DNA of 5,574 nucleotides from Gammaproteobacteria bacterium (GCA_030599435.1 JAUVNZ010000116.1:1-5574), one strand, 5' to 3'. Positions 1 to 5,574 are shown, numbered from the stretch's first letter. Numbers and translations are program-made. The notes: generated by a model from the sequence alone, not told the origin.

Positions 1-1
1 A

Positions 2-1054
2 GAACAACAGGAAAAATTATTCCGGGCATTTACTCAAGCGGATGAATCTACGACACGTGTATTTGGAGGGTCTGGTCTGGGGTTAGCCATTAGTCGAAAT
101 ATTTGTCGTTTGATGGGCGGGGATATCACTGTAAATAGTCAGCTTGATGAGGGTTCCGAATTTTGTGTTCGCATTCCTTCTCATGTGACAGATGATGAGG
201 TTGCTGGGAGTATTGACACAATTGATGTGAATATAAACAAACGGTCATCTGAGTCGATGCGTATAAAGAGTGGTTTTTCTGAAGCAAATGAGCGTCGGAG
301 TAAAACATCAAAAATTCTTGTTATTGATGATGATCCTTCTGTCGTCGATTTGTTAGAACGTACATTAGGTTTGGACGGTTATCAGGTAGAAAGCATCACT
401 CAGGGTAGTGGTAGTTTGAACGTGGCTCATAAAATCATGCCAGATTTGATTTTATTGGACATTCTTATTTCTGATGTAAGTGGTTGGTCCATACTAGCGC
501 AATTAAAAAAAGATCCCGCTGTAGCCCACATACCGGTTGTTATGCACAGTGCGCTGGATGAGCGTAGCACAGCGTTTGCTTTAGGGGCGTCCGATTACCT
601 TTTCAAACCGGCTGACCATGACAAGTTGTCAGAAGTTATTTTGAGGAATTTGCGTAGGCAGGAAGGCGTTAAGATTCTTATTATCGATGATGATGTAGAT
701 ACACGTCGTCTAATGCGTATGGTTTTTGAGAACGAAGGCTGGAATGTTATCGAAGAAGTTGATGGTGATCTGGGCCTGATAAGGGTTCTAGAAAATTATC
801 CATCTGCAATTATTCTGGATTTAAATATGCCGCGCATGAATGGCGAGGAATTTTTGGTGCAACTGGATACAAAAACAGAATACCGAGATATTCCAGTATT
901 GGCCTTAACAGGTAAAAACCTGTCAGACAACGAGAAAAAAGAGTTGATGAAAAATGTAGATTTATTAGTAGAGAAAGGACCCCACAGTATAGATAGTTTA
1001 TTGGCTCGCTTAAGAGTGCTGATTAATGGCGAATCGATAAAAACTGCGGTGTAA
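2..1054 (+). CDS. Hybrid sensor histidine kinase, C-terminal part (HATPase_c end plus two receiver domains), 5' truncated by window
   Basis: The window opens inside this gene; 350 codons are present, in frame from base 2. Seen: residues 6-14 (LFRAFTQAD) match the F box and residues 22-30 (GGSGLGLAI) the G2 box of a histidine-kinase ATPase domain, which binds the lid of ATP. A polar linker of about 50 residues follows. Receiver 1 (about 104-221) has the acidic triad DDD 109-111, probable phospho-acceptor D153, S183 and K202 followed by P. Receiver 2 (about 224-343) has DDD 229-231, D273, T303 and K325; the usual proline after that lysine is glycine. Known of the family: such cytoplasmic REC domains receive phosphate from the kinase histidine and pass it to an Hpt protein. 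No Hpt domain follows; the protein ends 7 residues after receiver 2. The histidine (HisKA) region and any sensor lie upstream of the window. It is followed by an HD-GYP regulator on the same strand, a likely partner. Confidence 0.95.
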   Translation, partial: EQQEKLFRAFTQADESTTRVFGGSGLGLAISRNICRLMGGDITVNSQLDEGSEFCVRIPSHVTDDEVAGSIDTIDVNINKRSSESMRIKSGFSEANERRSKTSKILVIDDDPSVVDLLERTLGLDGYQVESITQGSGSLNVAHKIMPDLILLDILISDVSGWSILAQLKKDPAVAHIPVVMHSALDERSTAFALGASDYLFKPADHDKLSEVILRNLRRQEGVKILIIDDDVDTRRLMRMVFENEGWNVIEEVDGDLGLIRVLENYPSAIILDLNMPRMNGEEFLVQLDTKTEYRDIPVLALTGKNLSDNEKKELMKNVDLLVEKGPHSIDSLLARLRVLINGESIKTAV

Positions 1055-1098
1055 AAATTATTTTATAGAGAAATTTATGTTTAATTATTGTTACGAAT

Positions 1099-1115
1099 TA
1101 AACCTGTATGGTTTA
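1099..1115 (+). other. Short perfect inverted repeat upstream of the HD-GYP gene
   Basis: TAAACC (1099-1104) and GGTTTA (1110-1115) are a perfect 6-bp inverted repeat with a 5-base loop. It lies in the gap between the kinase stop and the HD-GYP gene. No T tract follows, so it is not a convincing intrinsic terminator. It could be an operator half-site pair or a weak mRNA hairpin, and a chance match is possible in AT-rich DNA. Confidence 0.3.
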
Positions 1116-1146
1116 GATTATGAATAAGGCAAAAGAGAGCAGTCCA

Positions 1147-2262
1147 ATGAATACACAAAATGAAAATTATTCGGTTTTGATTGTTGATGATAGCGAAATG
1201 AACCGTGATTTATTGTTACGCCGACTCGGTAAAATGGATCTGAATTTATCTCAGGCGGGTAATGGCGAAGAAGCACTTAAGGTAATGAAGGAACAATCAT
1301 TTGATCTTGTGTTACTGGATATTATGATGCCAGTTATGGACGGGTATGAAACACTGGAACATATGCAGAAAAACCAGGATACCCAACGTATACCAGTGAT
1401 TATGATAACAGCGCTTGATGATGTGGATAGTGCGGTTCGGTGTATCGATATGGGTGCCGTGGACTATATCACCAAACCTTTCAACCCCACCTTACTGAAG
1501 TCCCGCGTTACAGCGTGTCTTGAGCGTAAACGTTTGAGTGATGTGGAAGAAAATCGTCGCCTCGAGACCGAGCTGAGTAACGAGTATTTATCTGAGCAGG
1601 TTCGTGAAAAAGTTCGCGAAATATCCAAATCACAGCTTGCTGCTATTTTTGCCATGTCAAAATTGGCAGAGTCGAGGGATCCCGAAACTGGTGAACATCT
1701 GGAACGTATGCGGGAATACTGCAAGATTTTGTCCGAGCAGTTGAGCCGGATGCCAAAATACCGATCCATTATTGACCGTGAATTTGTTGACAATATTTAT
1801 GCGGCAAGCCCATTACACGATATTGGCAAGGTGGGTGTGGATGACAGTGTTTTACTTAAACCTGGCAAGCTAAATGCCGAAGAATGGGTACAAATGAAGC
1901 TACACCCCGTTATTGGCGCTGAAACTTTGCGTGAGGTAGATCGCCAACATCCTGGTAACTCATTCATAAAAACGGGTATCGCTATTGCAGAAGGGCATCA
2001 TGAAAAATGGGATGGCAGTGGCTATCCTCACGGCAAGGCGGGCGAAGAAATTCCTCTGGTGGCACGTGTTTTAGCCCTGGGCGACGTATATGATGCTTTG
2101 ACATCAAAACGATGCTACAAGGATGCCTTTAGCCACGAAAAAAGCGTCAGCATCATTCTTGAAGGTGATGGTAACCATTTTGATCCGGATATTGTGCTGG
2201 CGTTTAAGGAAACTGAAATGGAATTTCAGGATATTCGCAGTAATTTTATAGATACAGAATAG
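1147..2262 (+). CDS. Response regulator with receiver and HD-GYP domains, probable cyclic di-GMP phosphodiesterase
   Basis: RpfG-type protein. Residues are numbered from the upstream ATG at 1120. The receiver domain (17-135) shows acidic DD 23-24, phospho-acceptor D67, T97 and K119-P120. A charged, probably coiled-coil linker (about 136-172) leads to the HD-GYP domain (about 173-370): D187-P-E-T-G-E-H193, the HD pair H233-D234 in HDIGKVG, H262, H293-H294 and GYP at 301-303. All the signature metal and substrate positions that I can check are intact, so I infer an active enzyme hydrolysing cyclic di-GMP, switched by phosphorylation of D67. A small deviation is D-D at 241-242, where P-D is common. 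Start choice: the ATG at 1147 has AAGAGAG (1133-1139) with 7-base spacing and leaves 7 residues before the receiver; the ATG at 1120 has no clear ribosome binding site. Using 1120 would add nine residues. The gene probably belongs with the upstream kinase. Confidence 0.95.
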   Translation: MNTQNENYSVLIVDDSEMNRDLLLRRLGKMDLNLSQAGNGEEALKVMKEQSFDLVLLDIMMPVMDGYETLEHMQKNQDTQRIPVIMITALDDVDSAVRCIDMGAVDYITKPFNPTLLKSRVTACLERKRLSDVEENRRLETELSNEYLSEQVREKVREISKSQLAAIFAMSKLAESRDPETGEHLERMREYCKILSEQLSRMPKYRSIIDREFVDNIYAASPLHDIGKVGVDDSVLLKPGKLNAEEWVQMKLHPVIGAETLREVDRQHPGNSFIKTGIAIAEGHHEKWDGSGYPHGKAGEEIPLVARVLALGDVYDALTSKRCYKDAFSHEKSVSIILEGDGNHFDPDIVLAFKETEMEFQDIRSNFIDTE

Positions 2263-2278
2263 GATCACAATTATGTTT

Positions 2279-2300
2279 TTCTGAAGAGTCTGCTTCAGAA
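2279..2300 (+). other. 8-bp inverted repeat after the HD-GYP gene
   Basis: TTCTGAAG (2279-2286) and CTTCAGAA (2293-2300) form a perfect 8-bp stem with a 6-base loop, starting 17 bases after the HD-GYP stop. The T run lies before the stem (2276-2280) instead of after it, so this is not a standard intrinsic terminator on the + strand, nor on the - strand. It may be an mRNA 3'-end stabilising hairpin or a protein site. Confidence 0.4.
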
Positions 2301-2347
2301 AGGTGTATGGTATGGGGTATTTAGGAAAGTTTTTGCCTTGGTATTTT

Positions 2348-2367
2348 CGTATGAAGGTTCTTATACG
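2348..2367 (+). promoter_or_regulatory. Interrupted palindrome, operator or hairpin candidate
   Basis: CGTAT (2348-2352), a single extra G, then AAG (2354-2356) pairs with CTT (2360-2362) and ATACG (2363-2367) across a 3-base loop. That is eight pairs with one bulge. It lies about 70 bases before the start of the single-receiver gene, where an operator or leader structure could sit. No known regulator consensus is recognised. A TATAAA at 2404-2409 is a possible -10 box downstream of it, but no good -35 element stands at the right distance. Confidence 0.3.
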
Positions 2368-2422
2368 GTAGGGGGCGAGTCATCAGATAAGGTGGTTTGA
2401 TAGTATAAAAACATTAATCAAC

Positions 2423-2427
2423 AGGAG
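2423..2427 (+). promoter_or_regulatory. Ribosome binding site that decides the start of the single-receiver gene
   Basis: AGGAG at 2423-2427 is only 2 bases from the ATG at 2430 but 8 bases from the in-frame ATG at 2436. The second spacing is normal for a Shine-Dalgarno site, so translation should begin at 2436. Confidence 0.75.
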
Positions 2428-2435
2428 TCATGATT

Positions 2436-2801
2436 ATGTCTAAGGTGTTGCTGGTAGAAGACAACGAAATGAATCGGGATATGTTGTCACGACGATTGGA
2501 ACGCAAGGGTTATGAGGTCGTTTTTGCAGAAGATGGCAGTATGGCCGTTGATATGGCGGGTTCCGAACAGCCCGACCTGATTTTGATGGATATGAGCCTG
2601 CCGGTATTAGACGGCTGGGAAGCAACTCGTCGCATCAAGGCTGATACTGCAACTAACAGCATTCCGATTATTGCGTTAACAGCTCATGCCATGGCGGGTG
2701 ATAGAGAAAAGGCCATGGAAGTTGGGTGTGAAGATTATGATACAAAACCAGTGGATTTCCCCCGCCTGCTGGGCAAGATTGAAGGGCTGATCGCCAAATA
2801 A
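2436..2801 (+). CDS. Single-domain response regulator (DivK/CheY-like receiver)
   Basis: A 121-residue protein made of one receiver domain and nothing else, the usual length for stand-alone receivers. Seen from the ATG at 2436: acidic pair E8-D9, phospho-acceptor D52 in LILMDMSLP, T82 in ALTAHAM and K104-P105. All catalytic positions of a phosphorylatable receiver are present. There is no DNA-binding or enzymatic output domain, so it must act by protein-protein contact or as a phosphate relay or sink. Its first helix (EMNRDMLSRRL, residues 11-21) nearly matches that of the HD-GYP regulator upstream (EMNRDLLLRRL), which suggests a shared phosphodonor. The ATG at 2430 is rejected because the ribosome binding site would be too close. 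Automatic annotation often names such proteins DivK, but nothing here shows a cell-polarity role. Confidence 0.93.
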   Translation: MSKVLLVEDNEMNRDMLSRRLERKGYEVVFAEDGSMAVDMAGSEQPDLILMDMSLPVLDGWEATRRIKADTATNSIPIIALTAHAMAGDREKAMEVGCEDYDTKPVDFPRLLGKIEGLIAK

Positions 2802-2818
2802 ATGCTGATATCCTAACG

Positions 2819-2844
2819 AAAAAAGGACTTTTTCTGGAAAATCC
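2819..2844 (-). terminator. Possible minus-strand intrinsic terminator
   Basis: Read on the minus strand: GGATTTT (2844-2838), a 5-base loop, AAAA, one bulged base, TCC (2827-2825), then six T (2824-2819). A seven-pair stem followed by a T tract is the layout of an intrinsic terminator. On the + strand the run is six A before the stem, so it would not stop the receiver gene. The nearest minus-strand gene ends at 3574, so a role would be to stop antisense transcription reading through rsd. The stem is AT-rich and weak. Confidence 0.35.
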
Positions 2845-2851
2845 TCCTATA

Positions 2852-2874
2852 AAACAACATGATAATTGTTGTTT
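2852..2874 (+). other. 8-bp inverted repeat downstream of the receiver gene
   Basis: AAACAACA (2852-2859) and TGTTGTTT (2867-2874) form a perfect 8-bp inverted repeat with a 7-base loop. It lies 50 bases after the receiver stop. The 3' arm is T-rich but no separate T tract follows, so at best it is a weak terminator or mRNA 3' hairpin for the receiver gene. Confidence 0.35.
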
Positions 2875-2892
2875 ACAGCGAAAACAGTAGGT

Positions 2893-2917
2893 TGCTACTA
2901 TGGGCGTAGCAGCCCAT
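2893..2917 (+). promoter_or_regulatory. Two overlapping, mutually exclusive hairpins upstream of rsd
   Basis: Hairpin A pairs TGCTAC (2893-2898) with GTAGCA (2906-2911). Hairpin B pairs ATGGGC (2900-2905) with GCCCAT (2912-2917). The 5' arm of B is the loop of A, and the 3' arm of A is exactly the loop of B, so both cannot easily form at once. No base is left to bridge a pseudoknot. The element lies about 95 bases before the rsd start and would be in its leader only if the promoter is further upstream. Confidence 0.35.
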
Positions 2918-3012
2918 GATGAGGCGCAACAACTAAATAGTAACGCGCTAATCAGCAATTTCAGGTAACTTTCCTACGTAACTGTTGATTTATAAGCGAA
3001 AAAGGTGGATTT

Positions 3013-3474
3013 ATGCAGTCTGATGAATTTGGTGTTCCAGAGCGCCGTGCTCGGTCACATCACGAGATAAATGATTTGGTAGAAAGTCGCACAGACGCAC
3101 TTTCGCTCTACACAGAACTGGCATCTCAGCAGCCATTTAAACCCGAGCATGACACTCAACGCTTACTACAAAGCTTCTGTGAATCACTTATTGATTACAC
3201 TGCGAGCGCACATTTCCAGTTGTATCGCCATATTGATGAAGATCGCGAACGACGCGTATCCGTTAAGGAAGTAGCGGACAAGATTTATCCTGACATATCG
3301 AAAATTACCCAGAATATTCTCGATTTCAACGACAAATATGATTGTGAAGATCATTGTGGTGATTTTAATGATCTTGCAAATGATTTATCTCAGATTGGTG
3401 AAAAACTTGCGGATCGTATCGAGCTTGAAGATCAATTAATTAAGATTCTTACCTCACAACGACGCGATAACTAA
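3013..3474 (+). CDS. rsd: Rsd/AlgQ-family regulator of RNA polymerase sigma70
   Basis: A 153-residue, soluble, probably all-helical protein close to the usual Rsd/AlgQ length of about 158-160. Seen: residues 55-71 (FCESLIDYTASAHFQLY) match from memory the conserved core of E. coli Rsd (FCQSLVDYLSAGHF), and residues 125-143 (LSQIGEKLADRIELEDQLI) match its C-terminal helix. Known of the family: Rsd binds the housekeeping sigma factor, favouring alternative sigma factors as growth slows; Pseudomonas AlgQ has a related role in gene regulation. Function here is inferred from homology. The start has AAGGTGG (3002-3008) close before the ATG, a good ribosome binding site. The 211-base gap upstream suggests its own promoter, though it follows the receiver gene on the same strand. 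It converges on a minus-strand gene that ends 99 bases further on. Confidence 0.9.
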   Translation: MQSDEFGVPERRARSHHEINDLVESRTDALSLYTELASQQPFKPEHDTQRLLQSFCESLIDYTASAHFQLYRHIDEDRERRVSVKEVADKIYPDISKITQNILDFNDKYDCEDHCGDFNDLANDLSQIGEKLADRIELEDQLIKILTSQRRDN

Positions 3475-3499
3475 CAATCTCGTTTATTTCTGCGTTTTT

Positions 3500-3521
3500 C
3501 CGAAATCTCTTTTGGGTTTTT
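3500..3521 (+). terminator. Weak intrinsic terminator after rsd
   Basis: CCGAAA (3500-3505) can pair with TTTTGG (3510-3515), including one G-T pair, across a 4-base loop, and TTTTT follows at 3517-3521. It starts 26 bases after the rsd stop. A competing longer-range inverted repeat joins TTTTGGG (3510-3516) to CCCAAAA (3552-3558), extended by AAATC/GATTT with a 2-base bulge. One or both may separate the convergent genes. Confidence 0.45.
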
Positions 3522-3573
3522 GACCGCATTGTGGCGGGTTCTTAATCGTTTCCCAAAAGATTTTAGATGTAAA

Positions 3574-4329
3574 TCAAAAGGCGTGGGCAAAGTTTAGCTC
3601 AAAGCCATCAAAGGCACCCCTGTTCAGAGTTAAACGTATTCGATCTGTTGGAGAGGTAAGTAATTCAATCGCCATCCTTCCCTGAAATTCATTTGCAAGT
3701 TCCATTCTAATTGTTTCATTTATGTCGCCACTTACCCGTCGGTCGGCATCTATACCCATAATCCCGCCCCCAGCAATAATTGCCCAGTGGTTGCCAAGGC
3801 GTAATCGTAGTGTTGCCTCGGCAAGCCATTCATGCCAGGTCAGTGAAGCAGTGCGCAAGGTATTTTCTCCTTTTGCCTGCTGATAAATGTAGTAAGCATA
3901 CAAACCAATTTGCAGGTCATTGCCAAATATTTCGCTTACTGAAAAACCAAAATGATTTCCGTTCAAAGAAAATCCTGATGTCGCGGGATCATTGTCCAGA
4001 CTGGTGTAATTGGAACCGATGATTAAGCCAATATTCAAATTATCAGAAACTCTGTTTACTAATAATGCACTCATTCGGTTTTGTACAAGAGGGTAAGTAA
4101 CATTGTTTGATTCCAGATTTAAATCTGTTCTCGAGAATGACAAAGAAAAATCCACAGGGCTCTGGTGGTTGAAGTCGTTGTTGAAGCTGTTGCTAAGAGT
4201 AGAGTAATGAGTTTCAGCCATTGCGTTTTGATGGAGGCAAAATAATGCTAGTGTGTTGACAAATACACATAGAAACCATCGCAAACTTTTACTGTGTGGT
4301 ATCACGTTGTAGGGTATTTGATTTGCCAA
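3574..4329 (-). CDS. Exported protein, probable small outer-membrane beta-barrel, function unknown
   Basis: I do not recognise a named family. From the proposed TTG start the product is 251 residues. Residues 1-38 look like a signal peptide: basic segment HSKSLRW, hydrophobic core FLCVFVNTLALF, cleavage AMA before E39. The mature part (213 residues) has many short alternating polar/hydrophobic stretches, aromatic residues and glycines, and ends GFELNFAHAF. A terminal phenylalanine in such a strand is the typical BAM-complex signal of outer-membrane barrels; 8 to 10 strands would fit the length. Start choice: TTG at 4329 has GGAG (4340-4337) with 7-base spacing. The frame stays open upstream to a GTG at 4467 and an ATG at 4428, but these would put about 46 or 33 extra, non-signal-like residues before the signal peptide. 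A GTG at 4305 also preserves the signal but lacks a ribosome binding site. It is divergent from the cytochrome fusion gene, so the two may be co-regulated. Confidence 0.8.
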   Translation of the reverse strand: MANQIPYNVIPHSKSLRWFLCVFVNTLALFCLHQNAMAETHYSTLSNSFNNDFNHQSPVDFSLSFSRTDLNLESNNVTYPLVQNRMSALLVNRVSDNLNIGLIIGSNYTSLDNDPATSGFSLNGNHFGFSVSEIFGNDLQIGLYAYYIYQQAKGENTLRTASLTWHEWLAEATLRLRLGNHWAIIAGGGIMGIDADRRVSGDINETIRMELANEFQGRMAIELLTSPTDRIRLTLNRGAFDGFELNFAHAF

Positions 4330-4427
4330 TATTGAGCTCCAGACTAAAATGTACCATGGTTTCTGGTTATTTTTAGATGGCTTATATTCAGTTTTGATAG
4401 TTGAACATACTATGTTATTGAAGGTCA

Positions 4428-4433
4428 TATAAT
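4428..4433 (+). promoter_or_regulatory. Candidate -10 box for the cytochrome fusion gene
   Basis: A perfect TATAAT stands about 70 bases before the GTG start of the + strand gene. TTGAAC (4401-4406) lies 21 bases upstream, too far for a standard sigma70 -35 box, so an activator would be needed or the match is chance. Transcription from it would begin near 4440, just before the tandem repeat. Confidence 0.35.
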
Positions 4434-4446
4434 ATGCGAAATATGA

Positions 4447-4472
4447 TCTGTCACGGTACTCTGTCACAGTAC
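4447..4472 (+). repeat. Tandem 13-bp direct repeat, operator candidate between divergent genes
   Basis: TCTGTCACGGTAC (4447-4459) is followed without a gap by TCTGTCACAGTAC (4460-4472); 12 of 13 bases agree. The junction also makes a palindrome, GTACT (4456-4460) and AGTAC (4468-4472), around 7 bases. Each unit on the minus strand contains GTGACA, which resembles a -35 box (TTGACA); the unit at 4467-4462 stands 16 bases from CATATT, a poor -10 match. The position between divergent genes and just downstream of a TATAAT fits a regulator binding site. I do not recognise the regulator. Confidence 0.55.
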
Positions 4473-4503
4473 TATTGTTTTCCTGCTTGAGGGTATTTTA
4501 ATA

Positions 4504-5574
4504 GTGAAACGGCCTGTTCCAAACTGCATAGTGGCTCCCGCACGGTTGTTATTGAGTACTTTATTGGCTGTTATTTTAGTTGGTATAACACCTGTATTGG
4601 CCAGTGAACCATTAACACTTATTTATTCTGGCAATCTCGACGGGGAGCTGGAACCTTGCGGTTGTAGCGCGGAAGGAAATTTGGGCGGTATCAAACGTCG
4701 CGCAACGATGTTGACACAATTACGCCGCGAGAACCCGGACGTAGTGGTTGTGTCTGCTGGTGGTTTGTTAAGCAGTGATGGTCCGGGTGATCGTTTGAAA
4801 GGGGAGTACATCCTCAAAGGTTATGCCAGCCTTCAATATGATGCAGTAGGTATACAGTGGCGTGATCTGGTTTACGGCACAGAGTTTTTATTCGAACAGC
4901 CACTACCCTGGGTAGTGAGTAATTGGGGCAATAAAGTGATACCTGGCCATCGTGTCATCAATCGTGATGGTCAGCGAATTGCATTCTTCAATTGGCTAGA
5001 TCCGAAGAACTCCCCCATGCGCCAAATGCAGGGCAAGCATAGACTGGTAGGTGATAGCCCCACCAGCCTGCAAGCTGCATTGAAAAAAGCAAAACAAAAT
5101 GGCGAGTTAACGGTGTTGGCAACCACGTTAAAAACAGAACAGGCAGTAAAAATAATCGGTCTGGCAAACGTAGACATTCTAATCGAGCGTGCTGCCTATG
5201 AAGAATATGGAAAGCCCCATATGGAGGGTCAAACGCTGGTGGTCCAGCCAGGGTCACGAGGCATGCATTTGGGTCGTCTGGATCTGGAATTACAAAATGG
5301 GCGTATAAAAAAATGGAACCACAAAATTATCCCTATGCCGGAATCGATTGTGGACGCACCGGAACTGGCTGCCTGGTATGAAGAGTACAATGCGAAGGTT
5401 AAAGATGATTACCTTAAACGCGTCGAATTACGCAAAACAAAAAAGTCTGGCAAGAGTTCCTACGTGGGAGCAGAAGTGTGTTCAACTTGCCATGCGACAC
5501 AGCATGCGGTGTGGTCAGATAGCCAGCATGCGATAGCTTATGAAGACCTGGAAGATGTGGGCAAATCTTTTGAC
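4504..5574 (+). CDS. Exported UshA/metallophosphatase-like domain fused to a c-type cytochrome domain, 3' truncated by window
   Basis: The frame is open from the GTG at 4504 to the window end (357 codons, no stop). GAGGG at 4489-4493 with 10-base spacing supports this start; a stop lies in frame at 4444. Residues 1-33 form a signal peptide (hydrophobic 15-28, cleavage VLA before S34). Residues 37-300 follow the layout of UshA/5'-nucleotidase-like metallophosphatases: LIYSGNLDGELEPCGC (39-54), GG(I)KRR 61-66, VVVVSAGG, YDAVGIQWRDLVYG. The metal-binding D-x-H, GD and GNHE motifs expected of active enzymes are not recognisable. From about 320, VGAEVCSTCHATQ holds one haem-binding CXXCH (C326, C329, H330), then W and SQHA and GKSFD, the pattern of cytochrome c554-like multihaem proteins; further haem sites would be downstream. 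I infer a periplasmic electron-transfer protein. The substrate is unknown. Confidence 0.85.
   Translation, partial: MKRPVPNCIVAPARLLLSTLLAVILVGITPVLASEPLTLIYSGNLDGELEPCGCSAEGNLGGIKRRATMLTQLRRENPDVVVVSAGGLLSSDGPGDRLKGEYILKGYASLQYDAVGIQWRDLVYGTEFLFEQPLPWVVSNWGNKVIPGHRVINRDGQRIAFFNWLDPKNSPMRQMQGKHRLVGDSPTSLQAALKKAKQNGELTVLATTLKTEQAVKIIGLANVDILIERAAYEEYGKPHMEGQTLVVQPGSRGMHLGRLDLELQNGRIKKWNHKIIPMPESIVDAPELAAWYEEYNAKVKDDYLKRVELRKTKKSGKSSYVGAEVCSTCHATQHAVWSDSQHAIAYEDLEDVGKSFD

Noticed and set aside
1464..1793. 109-codon open frame on the minus strand inside the HD-GYP gene
   Set aside because: It is fully antisense to a well-conserved domain and is rich in Ser, Arg and Cys as expected of a shadow frame.
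2279..2300. Intrinsic terminator of the HD-GYP gene
   Set aside because: The stem is good but the T run is on the wrong side, so it is listed only as an inverted repeat.
2893..2917. H-type RNA pseudoknot
   Set aside because: No bases remain to bridge the 6-bp first stem, so both stems cannot form together sterically; alternative hairpins are the better reading.
2668..2958. 96-codon open frame on the minus strand overlapping the receiver gene end
   Set aside because: It lies opposite the end of a clear receiver domain and the following repeats, has no recognisable domain, and its composition looks like a reading-frame shadow.
3780..4022. 80-codon + strand open frame opposite the barrel gene
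   Set aside because: It is antisense to the exported protein, with no domain and no ribosome binding site of note.
4200..4329. Lipoprotein signal in the barrel protein (LALFC)
   Set aside because: The residue before the cysteine is phenylalanine, which does not fit a lipobox; the AMA-E site fits an ordinary signal peptidase I cut.
4988..5257. Minus-strand open frames of 68 and 89 codons inside the cytochrome fusion gene
   Set aside because: They are antisense to the long + strand frame that has a signal peptide and family motifs; the overlapping minus frames have no start-site support.
5348..5536. 62-codon + strand open frame
   Set aside because: It is out of frame with, and contained in, the fusion gene across its haem-binding region.

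Overview
The window reads as a chromosomal segment of a gammaproteobacterium with moderate to slightly low GC. The best taxonomic clue is an Rsd/AlgQ-family anti-sigma factor gene, a family known mainly from Gammaproteobacteria. Signal-peptide exported proteins, a c-type cytochrome and an outer-membrane barrel candidate agree with a Gram-negative, respiring bacterium. I cannot name the genus from the sequence.

Left half, all on the + strand: the 3' end of a hybrid histidine kinase (2-1054; end of the ATPase domain plus two receiver domains), then a REC-HD-GYP response regulator that should degrade cyclic di-GMP (1147-2262), a stand-alone receiver protein of the DivK/CheY size class (2436-2801), and an Rsd/AlgQ homologue (3013-3474). 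The gaps between them (about 92, 173 and 211 bases) hold several inverted repeats and no other gene. Together these genes look like a signalling cluster: the kinase senses a cue, the two response regulators share a nearly identical first receiver helix, one output is cyclic di-GMP turnover, and the neighbouring Rsd would act on the housekeeping sigma factor. No Hpt domain is visible, so the phosphorelay is incomplete within the window.

Right half: a minus-strand gene (3574-4329) for a secreted protein ending in phenylalanine, probably a small outer-membrane beta-barrel of unknown function, converges on rsd. Divergent from it on the + strand is the 5' part of a large gene (4504 to beyond the window end). 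It encodes an exported fusion: an UshA/metallophosphatase-like domain that has lost its recognisable metal ligands, followed by a c-type cytochrome domain with a CXXCH haem site. The divergent intergenic region carries a tandem 13-bp repeat (4447-4472) just downstream of a perfect TATAAT, which is the best operator candidate here.

The most interesting items are the degenerate phosphatase-cytochrome fusion with its EPCGC motif, the tandem-repeat operator candidate, and the kinase/HD-GYP/receiver/Rsd neighbourhood. No CRISPR array, tRNA, rRNA or insertion sequence was seen.
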